5,920 nucleotides of DNA. It comes from Acidobacteriota bacterium. GTDB taxonomy: Bacteria > Acidobacteriota > UBA6911. The notes under the pieces were generated by a model. The model was not told the origin of the DNA. It was given only the letters and a program-made list of their open reading frames with translations, and searched no databases. Location: NCBI GenBank assembly GCA_017860075.1, contig JAFNAH010000455.1, forward strand, positions 1-5,920, given 5' to 3'. Both the position numbers and the translations under genes were made by a program. Below are positions 1-5,668 of this stretch, one piece after another. Position 1 is the first letter of the stretch, and every line of letters begins with the position of its first letter.

Positions 1-1854
1 GAGGGCGCTATCTGTCTGCGTGAGGGAGGTATTGAGGAGGTTGCCGGCCGTCTTGATTCGCAGGTAGCCGGCCGTGCCGTCCGGCATGCTGGGGAACACG
101 GTGGACACGGTCTGATTGGTCCGGTTTGTCGGGTACGCTATCAGGCCGGTCTTCTGCTCGGCGGAGCTGCCATCCTGGTTGTATCTCGTGACATCGTACG
201 TAGTCTGCACATAGTCGGGATTGACGATGTCGAGCTCGGTCGAGATCCCGGTTCCCTTGGCTATGTCCGGCACGATCCATTCGGTGAGCGGCTTCGGGAA
301 AAGAGGCGCTGCATCCAACCGGCTGAGATTCGTGTCGCCTATCGTGTAATAACCAACCGTTTCAGGCAAGGAGGTCAATATGGACAGCCAGCCGGCTTTG
401 TCATTCGTCGGATCGAAGTGGAAGATCTCCCCAACGGTCAGCGACACCTGCTCGTTCGGGCGCAGGTCGTAGTCTACGGGATTAGTCACGCCCGTTCCGG
501 TTATGGTCTGGCCGTAGACATCAAGCGCCGCGAACGTGACCTTGTTCATGGCGGGCGCCAGGTTGACGAGACTCACGCCGGTGAAGCGCGACGGCGAACT
601 GGCAAACGTCGCACTGTCAATGAACGAGACCCGCTCGACGAGGAAAAGGACGTTGATGGTAAAGTCCACGACAGCGAGGGAGTTCCCGTCCGGGGTGAGG
701 CCGACGCGCGAGGACTGGTTCGTGCCTTTGTCTCCCGGATCTCCGACGTAGGTCTTTCCGACGACTATATTGTTCAGGATGTCGTGCTGGTAGACCGTGT
801 TATCGGAGGAGGCAGTGTAGAAGACATACTTCGAGTCGGGCGAGAACGAAACATTCGACCCGTCCACCGACTGCGTTCCCGGCGTCTGCATTTCAGACAG
901 CGCGTTGAAGTTCGATGTAGGGATCTTCCACAGGCTCGTGGTGCACAGGACTATCCAATACGCGCCATCAGGCGTGATGCCCGTGAAAAGCGGCTCGGAC
1001 CCAACCGAGGCGGTGCTGAGGCGCTCGCCGGTAGAAGTCCTGAACAGGAGGACGGTATCGCTGCCATAGATACTGTTCACGTCCTTGCTGGTGATGATCC
1101 CGGTGCTCCCATCCTGGGAGAGGACGGCCTGGCTGACAATCGTGTAGTTGATCGATTTGCCAGTGGGTCCCGTCATCGTGCTCTTGATCGTGAGACTTGC
1201 GGCGTTGACGAAAACGAGGGTCTCCTTCAGAGTGTCCACGACCATCAGCACGGACCCGTCGGACGAAACCGTGATCCGGCAAGGGCTGCTGAATCCCCCC
1301 AAACGGGCGAGTTCGCGCCCGTCAGCCATGGAGAACTTGATGACCTCGCCTGTGCCGGTGGAAGAGACGTACCCCGTAGCTCCGTCCGGTGAGACTGCGA
1401 CAACGCTGCCGAAGCCGAATTCAGCCCCCTCGAAGGTGTAGGTGGCGACAACCGTGTCACTTTCAATGTCGACCAGGAACACACGGTTTTCCGCCACCGA
1501 TGCGAGAGCGATCGTCCGGCCGTCCGGAAGCGGCGTCGCAGCAGACGGTTTCCCGCCCGTCACGATTCGCGCCATGATCTCGCCGGTTGCCGTGGAAAAA
1601 CCAACGACCGTTCCCGAACCTGCATAAGCGACGTATCCCCGGGTGCTGTCGCCCGAGAAGACCATGTTGGGAGCCACATTGTCCGATGCCTCGAGGTTTA
1701 CGTCGAACTTCAGCTTCACCTCGGGATCTCCGGTGTTCGGGTCCACCTTGCCGTACACCCTCAGTTGGCCCCAGGCCTGGTCAGCAAGGGTCATGAACAA
1801 CAGGCAAAGGACGACAGGCAGGCTTCCCATGGCCGCCTTCACATTTCTATGCAT
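1..1854 (-). CDS. Secreted YVTN/YncE-like beta-propeller protein with tandem C-terminal repeats (partial, runs off left edge)
   Basis: An open frame of 618 codons with no stop reaches base 1, so the C-terminus is missing. The start at 1854 is chosen because a GGAG (1863-1866 on the complement) lies 8 nt upstream; the in-frame ATG at 1860 would leave only 2 nt. Residues 1-30 form a signal peptide: basic HRNVK, a hydrophobic core (LPVVLCLLF), then an AWGQ cleavage-like site. Residues about 55-410 hold repeated propeller-blade motifs such as VSPDGATGYV, ITPDGAYWIV, FSPDSKYVFY and LTPDGNSLAV, typical of YVTN/WD40-like surface or periplasmic proteins. Residues about 424-505 and 525-608 look like two copies of one beta-rich domain (xGxxLVNxxP, a DG turn, then AGWLSI or AGYLRI). 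No catalytic motif is visible. The role is probably exported binding or adhesion; ligand unknown. It lies 63 bp downstream of the dciA-like gene. Confidence 0.85.
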   Translation of the reverse strand, partial: MHRNVKAAMGSLPVVLCLLFMTLADQAWGQLRVYGKVDPNTGDPEVKLKFDVNLEASDNVAPNMVFSGDSTRGYVAYAGSGTVVGFSTATGEIMARIVTGGKPSAATPLPDGRTIALASVAENRVFLVDIESDTVVATYTFEGAEFGFGSVVAVSPDGATGYVSSTGTGEVIKFSMADGRELARLGGFSSPCRITVSSDGSVLMVVDTLKETLVFVNAASLTIKSTMTGPTGKSINYTIVSQAVLSQDGSTGIITSKDVNSIYGSDTVLLFRTSTGERLSTASVGSEPLFTGITPDGAYWIVLCTTSLWKIPTSNFNALSEMQTPGTQSVDGSNVSFSPDSKYVFYTASSDNTVYQHDILNNIVVGKTYVGDPGDKGTNQSSRVGLTPDGNSLAVVDFTINVLFLVERVSFIDSATFASSPSRFTGVSLVNLAPAMNKVTFAALDVYGQTITGTGVTNPVDYDLRPNEQVSLTVGEIFHFDPTNDKAGWLSILTSLPETVGYYTIGDTNLSRLDAAPLFPKPLTEWIVPDIAKGTGISTELDIVNPDYVQTTYDVTRYNQDGSSAEQKTGLIAYPTNRTNQTVSTVFPSMPDGTAGYLRIKTAGNLLNTSLTQTDSAL

Positions 1855-1917
1855 TACCATGGCTCCGTAATTCAAATAGACACACAATCACCGGGTAGCG
1901 CCTCTGCGGTGAGACAA

Positions 1918-2199
1918 CTAGCGCCGTGCTGCGATTTCGAGGCTCCGGACCTCACCTCCGGTAGCCGTTTCGATCTTCTTCAGCAACTCGTCTTCCAGGC
2001 CCTTGAGGCTGGTTGCCCACTCCGGATCGGTGACCTCCACGATCAGGTGCCATCCCTTGAAAGCGCGTGGCCGGCAGGCGGACGCAAGCCTCTCGCCAAC
2101 CAGCCGGGGCCAGGCGCCCTCGAGGCAGGACAACACCCACTCTTCGTGCCGGTCGGTGCCTCGGAAAATCGAGAAGACGATGTTCGATACCGGTTCCAT
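1918..2199 (-). CDS. dciA: DciA-like (DUF721) replicative helicase loader/regulator
   Basis: This 93-residue protein matches the DUF721/DciA pattern: an N-terminal helix, then GAWPRLVGERLA (28-39) with the conserved Trp30 and VGE, a FKGWHLIVEVTDPEWATSL stretch (47-65) with the conserved xLxVxVxxxxWAxxL pattern, and ELLKKIETATGG before a final VRSLEIA strand. DciA proteins load or recruit DnaB helicase in bacteria that lack DnaC/DnaI. The length suits the short, single-domain form. An in-frame TGA lies two codons before the ATG at 2199, which fixes the start no earlier. No good Shine-Dalgarno lies directly upstream; the purine-rich GGGAGGAG is about 25 nt away, inside a palindrome. The beta-propeller gene follows in the same direction, possibly co-transcribed. 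The family call is from motif recognition. Confidence 0.8.
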   Translation of the reverse strand: MEPVSNIVFSIFRGTDRHEEWVLSCLEGAWPRLVGERLASACRPRAFKGWHLIVEVTDPEWATSLKGLEDELLKKIETATGGEVRSLEIAARR

Positions 2200-2214
2200 A
2201 TGAGATCAGCGAAC

Positions 2215-2232
2215 GGGAGGAGCACTCCTCCC
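2215..2232. repeat. 18-bp palindrome upstream of dciA-like gene
   Basis: GGGAGGAGCACTCCTCCC has two perfect 8-bp arms around a 2-bp centre. It ends 16 bp upstream of the dciA-like start codon, so it would lie in the 5' leader or promoter of that gene. It could be an operator for a dimeric regulator or an RNA hairpin; the minus-strand copy of GGGAGGAG also looks like a Shine-Dalgarno but is too far from the ATG. The symmetry is seen directly; the function is unknown. Confidence 0.5.
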
Positions 2233-2439
2233 TGCAGCAGCCATCGCACCCTGGGCCCGTCTTATCAATGCAGGCATCAACGCCTCAATCCCGTCCCGGA
2301 CGCATGCACTTGTACTCCCGCCTTATTCGCGGGAACAATCGCCGCCGGGAGCAATCCGCACAAAAGAATGTTGCAGAAGGCAGTGGCCATCTTCAGGCCC
2401 CGGCGGAGAAGGAGGTGACTCAACGAGGCAAAACCTCCG

Positions 2440-2476
2440 CAAACATATCAAAAACGATACAATCATATGATAATAA
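2440..2476. promoter_or_regulatory. AT-rich putative promoter region for maf (possibly divergent)
   Basis: This is the only strongly AT-rich stretch in the window. It has -10-like hexamers TACAAT (2458-2463) and TATGAT (2466-2471), overlapping the palindrome ATCATATGAT. Neither has a good -35 box, so sigma-70 recognition is uncertain. The placement, 50-70 bp before the preferred maf start and about 240 bp before the dciA-like start, fits maf better. Confidence 0.3.
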
Positions 2477-2527
2477 ATGAGTTTGCGCGCGCTTTTTCGC
2501 CTGCAGCAAAGCCATGGGAATCGAGAG

Positions 2528-3001
2528 ATGACAAGAGCGTCCGCACCCCGATGGATTCTGGCGTCGGCCTCCCCCCGCAGGAAGGAGATACTTGCCGGCC
2601 TCGGGATGCATTTTGCCGTGGATCCCTGCACTCTTCCCGAGCCCACACAACACCCCGGGGAGGAACCCTCCGCCTACGCTGTCCGTGCAGCGCGGGAAAA
2701 GGCACGCGCAGTCGCAGCAAGGCACAAGGCCGGCATCGTCATCGGGGCGGATACCATCGTCGTTTGCGGGAAGCAGATTCTCGGCAAGCCGGTCGACAGG
2801 AAAGAGGGGCGGCGAATGCTCGAGCAGCTCGCCGGTCGCTGGCATGAGGTCATCACAGGCCTGTGCCTTTGCGACCTCAACCTGGGGAGGACGCGCGCCG
2901 GATTCAGCGTGACGCGCGTGCATTTCAGGCGTCTTTCGGCCCGGGAGATCCGGTGGTATCTCGGCACGGGCGAGTACTCGGACAAGGCCGGCTTTGCATG
3001 A
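2528..3001 (+). CDS. maf: Maf-family nucleoside triphosphate pyrophosphatase, C-terminally truncated
   Basis: Maf proteins hydrolyse dTTP/UTP or modified nucleotides to monophosphate and pyrophosphate in the cytoplasm. Visible motifs: ILASASPRRKEIL (10-22) with the SxSPRR phosphate-binding signature, YAVRAAREKA (50-59), GADTIVV (73-79) with the catalytic-region Asp75, LGKPVD (85-90), GRWHEVITG and finally GEYSDKAG. The start at 2528 puts the SASPRR motif about 12 residues in, as usual; an in-frame ATG at 2477 would add 17 residues with no family likeness and no ribosome site. The frame stops at TGA right after DKAGFA, giving 157 residues against the usual 190-200. The conserved YxIQG and NVxGLP segment is missing and is not found in the other frames downstream. 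It is therefore probably inactive or impaired, unless this is an assembly artefact. It converges on nadK. Confidence 0.85.
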   Translation: MTRASAPRWILASASPRRKEILAGLGMHFAVDPCTLPEPTQHPGEEPSAYAVRAAREKARAVAARHKAGIVIGADTIVVCGKQILGKPVDRKEGRRMLEQLAGRWHEVITGLCLCDLNLGRTRAGFSVTRVHFRRLSAREIRWYLGTGEYSDKAGFA

Positions 3002-3043
3002 GGTTGGGCTACGACCTGATTCCGCAGCTTGTGGTCGGGAATC

Positions 3044-3059
3044 CCTCGCGCTCGTGAGG
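3044..3059. repeat. Small stem-loop downstream of maf stop
   Basis: CCTCGCG-CT-CGTGAGG has 7-bp arms with one mismatch and a 2-nt centre, 43 bp after the maf stop. It has no following T-run, so an intrinsic terminator is doubtful. It may simply be part of the repeat element. Confidence 0.3.
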
Positions 3060-3103
3060 CAAATCGTCCGCCTGACGGCATAGTCGAGCGCGTGGCTGCG
3101 ACT

Positions 3104-3151
3104 CTCGGGGTCGGGATCGGTATCGGCGTCGGTATCGCTGTCGATATCGTT
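3104..3151 (+). repeat. Degenerate hexamer tandem array (NTCGNN x8)
   Basis: Eight consecutive 6-bp units can be read: CTCGGG, GTCGGG, ATCGGT, ATCGGC, GTCGGT, ATCGCT, GTCGAT, ATCGTT. TCG is invariant at positions 2-4 of each unit. On the opposite strand the array reads as alternating Asp-Thr/Asp-Ala/Asp-Pro codons, but no credible gene uses it. Its first half is the left arm of the inverted repeat paired with 3214-3238. Confidence 0.7.
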
Positions 3152-3169
3152 TGGCGGCGGATTCAACCC

Positions 3170-3949
3170 TCAGGGCAGACGAATGGTCGGAGTCTCGAAT
3201 TCCATACACGCTTGCGACGCCGATTCCGATTTCGACCCGGGGGGTTGCGCGGAGGCGGCTCCTGCTATCCCCACTTCATCTTCTCGCGCAGCAGCGCGAA
3301 AAAGGTGCTCCCTGCAGGCTGGACCAGCCTCCAGGAAGGCTCCCAGAGTGGGATAGAGGATCGGGCCCCCGGCAGAAAGCGAGTAGGCCGTGGAACCGGT
3401 CGGGGTCGAGACGATCAGTCCGTCAGCCCGGGTGACGGTGACCAACTGGGAGTTGACCGTGATCTCGAGGTCAATTATGCGTGCTATGGCTCCTTTGTTG
3501 ATGACGGCATCGTTCAGTGCCAGGTATCGGTTCAGCGCGGTACCCCCGCGATCCACCTCCACCTGGAGCAGCATGCGCTCCTCCAGCGCATAGTCGCCCC
3601 GGATCAGATTCTGCAGCGCGGGCCGCATGTCGTCGATCTTCACTTCGGCCAGAAAACCCAGGGAACCAAGATTGACGCCCAGGATGGGAACACCGTGGGA
3701 CACAACGATACGCGCGGCATGCAGGAAAGTGCCGTCTCCGCCGAATACGGCAACCACGTCCACGCTCGACGCGAACTCACTCGTCGGGAGTATTGCGCAA
3801 GGCGCGGTTTCCTGCAGAGCAGAACCCTCATCCAGGAAGACCTCCACACCGAGCGACTGCAGCCAGGGGACTACCTCGCGCAGGAGAGCGGGTATGCGGG
3901 AGTCCTCGCGCTTCAAGATCAGGCCGATCCTGCGTACCGGGGGATTCAT
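3170..3949 (-). CDS. nadK: NAD kinase with internal deletion and frameshifted C-terminus
   Basis: NAD kinase phosphorylates NAD+ to NADP+ and is normally essential. Visible motifs: the GGDGT signature (70-74, catalytic Asp72), LGSLGFL (94-100), the LNDAVI motif (145-150) and DGLIVSTPTGSTAYSLSAGG (176-195). Homology runs to LYPTLGAFL (198-206) and then breaks. The expected TPICPHxLxxRP strand and following C-terminal beta domain, about 60 residues, are absent. The open frame instead continues with unrelated sequence through the repeat element to a stop at 3170. The canonical family ending survives one frame over, to a TAG at 3265. The start ATG overlaps the tlyA stop by 4 bp (ATGA), so translation is probably coupled. 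The product lacks the C-terminal domain and is probably inactive; either a second kinase exists or the junction is an assembly fault. Confidence 0.85.
   Translation of the reverse strand: MNPPVRRIGLILKREDSRIPALLREVVPWLQSLGVEVFLDEGSALQETAPCAILPTSEFASSVDVVAVFGGDGTFLHAARIVVSHGVPILGVNLGSLGFLAEVKIDDMRPALQNLIRGDYALEERMLLQVEVDRGGTALNRYLALNDAVINKGAIARIIDLEITVNSQLVTVTRADGLIVSTPTGSTAYSLSAGGPILYPTLGAFLEAGPACREHLFRAAAREDEVGIAGAASAQPPGSKSESASQACMEFETPTIRLP
3213..3236 (-). repeat. Inverted copy of the hexamer array (x4)
   Basis: On the minus strand this reads GTCGAA, ATCGGA, ATCGGC, GTCGCA, in the same phase as the 3104-3151 array. The 25-bp stretches 3108-3132 and 3214-3238 are inverted copies with 21 of 25 matching positions, separated by about 80 bp, so a long imperfect hairpin could form. 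Confidence 0.6.
3265..3333 (-). pseudogene. nadK: Out-of-frame remnant of the nadK 3' end
   Basis: In the frame shifted by one base from nadK, codons from 3333 downward read WRLVQPAGS and then TFFALLREKMKWG followed by TAG at 3265-3267. This is the typical NAD kinase ending (xLVxPxxxxFFxxLRxKLxWG). It is joined directly to the upstream nadK part ending in GAFL, which shows that roughly 60 codons between the two were lost, with a net frame change. The junction falls at about 3325-3335, inside a 25-bp near-palindrome. Similarity was judged by eye from family knowledge. Confidence 0.75.
3311..3335. repeat. 25-bp near-perfect inverted repeat at the nadK lesion
   Basis: On the minus strand CCTGGAGGCTGG, a single T, then CCAGCCTGCAGG: two 12-nt arms with one mismatch around a 1-nt centre. 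It coincides with the point where the two nadK frames meet. It may have promoted a deletion by slippage, or been created by it. Confidence 0.6.
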
Positions 3950-4722
3950 GGCCCGGATGATAGACCAAGGACAAGCTGAAGGTACAACAAAAACTCCTGG
4001 TTGCCTTTGGCGCCGGCGACCGGCGAAGGCATGCTCCCCACGACCTTGAATCCGAGGCTGCGGGCGCAGTTCTCGACTGATTCCAGGGCGTGGAGGCGCT
4101 TACCAGGATCGCGCACGATCCCACCTTTTCCCACATCTCCCTTCCCGACCTCGAACTGAGGTTTCACGAGCAATACAAGGTCGACGGCCATGCGACCCGG
4201 TGCGTCATGCGGCGCGGCGAGCAGGGCGTCGCGGAGGGGGCCAAGGATAAGGGTGAGGGAGATGAACGAAAGGTCGGCTGTGATGAGTGAGATTCCGGGA
4301 GGCAGGTCCGTGGCGGAGATGAACCGGACGTTGTACTGGTCATGTATGACGACCCGCCGGTCCGATTGCAGGCTCCAGGCCAGCTGACCGCGGCCAACGT
4401 CGAAGGCGTGCACCGCCCGCGCCCCCTGCCGGAGCAGACAGTCGGTGAATCCCCCGGTCGAAGCCCCAAGGTCCGCGCAGATGCGGTCTTCCACGCTGAT
4501 TCCGAAGTGGCTGAGCGCAGCCTCCAGTTTGGCGCCGCTCCGGCTTACGAAGCGCCGCTCTCCGAGGATTCGCAGGCGCGCCTCCTCCGGCACAAGGTGG
4601 CCGGGCTTGTCGATCTTCTGATCGTCGGCCAGGACATCGCCCGCAAGGATCATCGCCTGGGCTTTCTGGCGGCTGGGCGCGAGTTCCCTCTCGACCAGCA
4701 GAAGATCGATGCGCTTCTTCAT
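3946..4722 (-). CDS. tlyA: TlyA-family rRNA (cytidine-2'-O)-methyltransferase
   Basis: TlyA enzymes 2'-O-methylate rRNA cytidines using S-adenosylmethionine; the family was historically called hemolysin A. The 258-residue protein has an N-terminal S4 RNA-binding domain (about 1-60, starting KKRIDLLLVER), the linker motif RFVSRSGAKLEAAL (57-70), then an FtsJ/RrmJ-like Rossmann domain: SAM-binding ADLGASTGGFTD (83-94), FDVGRGQL (107-114), ADLSFISL (149-156), LVKPQFEVGKG (185-195) and GGIVRDP (200-206). It ends with GNQEFLLYL. Length and motif order are normal and no key residue appears lost. The region before the ATG has no clear Shine-Dalgarno; the gene lies 37 bp after ispA and overlaps nadK by 4 bp, so it depends on the operon transcript. 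Confidence 0.93.
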   Translation of the reverse strand: MKKRIDLLLVERELAPSRQKAQAMILAGDVLADDQKIDKPGHLVPEEARLRILGERRFVSRSGAKLEAALSHFGISVEDRICADLGASTGGFTDCLLRQGARAVHAFDVGRGQLAWSLQSDRRVVIHDQYNVRFISATDLPPGISLITADLSFISLTLILGPLRDALLAAPHDAPGRMAVDLVLLVKPQFEVGKGDVGKGGIVRDPGKRLHALESVENCARSLGFKVVGSMPSPVAGAKGNQEFLLYLQLVLGLSSGP

Positions 4723-4759
4723 GGGGAACCGTGCCCGTGACAGTGCCGGAGAGCCTGAT

Positions 4760-5668
4760 TCATTTCGAGCGATCGACTACGAGACGCGCGAGGGCACGCA
4801 AGGGTTCGGCAGGCTCGCCGAGGCTGCGAGTGTCTTCGATGGCTTGCGCGACCAACTCCCGTGCCCTTCGCCGCGAAGCTTCCAGGCCGTGAAGCGCGGG
4901 ATAGGTGGCCTTCTTCACCTGCAGGTCCTTGCCGGCGGTCTTGCCGAGGCTCTGGCTGCTCCCGGTCCGGTCGAGGATGTCATCCATGATCTGGAAAGCA
5001 AGCCCGACTTTGCTCCCGTACTGCGTCAGGGCAGCCAGCTGCGCCGGACCGGCACCTGCCGCGATTCCGCCGCAGCGGGCGCAGACAGTCAGCAGGGCGC
5101 CGGTCTTGGACCGGTGGATGTAATCGAGGACGTCCGGGCCGATGGTTTGGCCTTCCGATTCGATGTCGACCACCTGGCCTCCGATCATGCCGTCGATGGT
5201 GCCCGTCGCACGGGCGATCTCGCGGATGATGACCAGCCGCACCGAATCGCCGAGATGAGGCAGATCCGTTAGCAGCTGATAGCAGCGCGTCATGAGCGAA
5301 TCACCCGCGAGGATCGCGATCGCTTCGCCGAACACCTTGTGGCTGGTGGGCACACCTCGCCTGAGGTCGTCGTTGTCCAGCGCCGGCAGGTCATCGTGGA
5401 TCAGCGAATATGTATGGATCATCTCGATGGCGGATCCGAGGTGCATGAGCGTGTCCCGGTTTCCACCCAGGCTGGTGCCGGCAGCCAGTACTAGCGCGGG
5501 ACGCAGCCGCTTTCCCCCTGCGAAGACAGAGTACCGCATCGCACGATGGATCGTAGCGGGGTGCTGTGTCTCAGGCGGCAGGAGGCGATCCAGGTAGCGG
5601 TCGACCTCCTGGCTGCACTCCCGCAGGTACGCTGCGATGTCCATGGATCCTTCCGCGCCCGGATTCAT
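4760..5668 (-). CDS. ispA: Polyprenyl diphosphate synthase (farnesyl/geranylgeranyl type)
   Basis: This enzyme condenses isopentenyl diphosphate with allylic diphosphates to give C15 or C20 isoprenoid precursors for quinones, carotenoids or undecaprenyl carriers. Visible motifs in the 302-residue product: GGKRLRP (51-57), the first Asp-rich motif DDLPALDND (92-100) preceded by IHTYSLIH, LRRG (102-105), the KTG at 188-190, the second Asp-rich motif DDILD (229-233) and GKDLQVKKATYP (246-257). The two extra residues between the aspartates of the first motif mark the bacterial type II form; product length, C15 or C20, cannot be settled by eye. The ATG at 5668 overlaps the xseB stop as ATGA; an alternative ATG at 5644 has AAGGA close upstream and would drop eight poorly conserved residues. 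All key residues are present. Confidence 0.93.
   Translation of the reverse strand: MNPGAEGSMDIAAYLRECSQEVDRYLDRLLPPETQHPATIHRAMRYSVFAGGKRLRPALVLAAGTSLGGNRDTLMHLGSAIEMIHTYSLIHDDLPALDNDDLRRGVPTSHKVFGEAIAILAGDSLMTRCYQLLTDLPHLGDSVRLVIIREIARATGTIDGMIGGQVVDIESEGQTIGPDVLDYIHRSKTGALLTVCARCGGIAAGAGPAQLAALTQYGSKVGLAFQIMDDILDRTGSSQSLGKTAGKDLQVKKATYPALHGLEASRRRARELVAQAIEDTRSLGEPAEPLRALARLVVDRSK

Larger units (their letters stand above)
2200..2527. other. Divergent intergenic region between dciA-like gene and maf
   Basis: About 330 bp without a convincing gene. Short frames here lack recognisable domains. The part next to maf (about 2440-2480) is markedly AT-rich against a GC-rich background, as expected of a promoter region serving one or both divergent genes. 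It contains TACAAT (2458-2463), a -10-like hexamer on the plus strand, but no convincing -35 at the right spacing. It also contains a perfect 10-bp palindrome ATCATATGAT (2462-2471). An inverted repeat GGAGGT (2411-2416) / ACCTCC (2433-2438) with a 16-nt loop lies just beside it. No tRNA cloverleaf or T-tract terminator was found. Confidence 0.5.
2999..3264. repeat. Non-coding repeat element with hexamer arrays between truncated maf and nadK
   Basis: This segment starts where Maf homology ends and stops where the nadK terminal TAG begins (3265). No frame encodes a recognisable protein. It holds degenerate NTCGNN hexamers at 3104-3151 and, in inverted orientation, at 3213-3236, plus a short stem-loop at 3044-3059. 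Composition and layout resemble dispersed intergenic repeats rather than an insertion sequence: no transposase frame and no clear terminal inverted repeats. I infer that it was inserted or joined at the maf 3' end; the exact left border is set only by loss of Maf similarity. Confidence 0.5.

Noticed and set aside
418..1392. Long plus-strand open frame (324 codons)
   Set aside because: It is antisense to the beta-propeller gene, whose minus-strand frame is continuous over 618 codons with a signal peptide and clear blade motifs. The plus frame has low-complexity Arg/Asp/Gly-rich sequence and no domain.
1861..1917. Possible terminator or promoter between the dciA-like gene and the beta-propeller gene
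   Set aside because: Only a 5-bp CACCG/CGGTG pair with a long loop and no T-run; no convincing -35/-10 pair either.
2277..2390. Minus-strand 37-codon frame with a hydrophobic start (MATAFCNILLCGLLPAA)
   Set aside because: It resembles a signal peptide, but there is no clear ribosome site and no supporting context, and the frame stops quickly. Probably chance.
2420..3166. Minus-strand open frame of 248 codons with an Asp-Thr-Asp-rich start
   Set aside because: The acidic start is simply the translated hexamer array and the rest is antisense to maf. No domain is recognisable.
2999..3264. Insertion sequence or CRISPR array
   Set aside because: No transposase frame and no terminal inverted repeats or target duplication seen. 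The hexamers are too short and contiguous, without spacers, to be CRISPR.
3029..3979. Plus-strand open frame of 316 codons over nadK
   Set aside because: It is antisense to nadK, whose motifs are unmistakable; the frame is Arg/Gly-rich and starts inside the repeat element.
4709..5272. Plus-strand open frame of 187 codons
   Set aside because: Antisense shadow of ispA, which has all its catalytic motifs.
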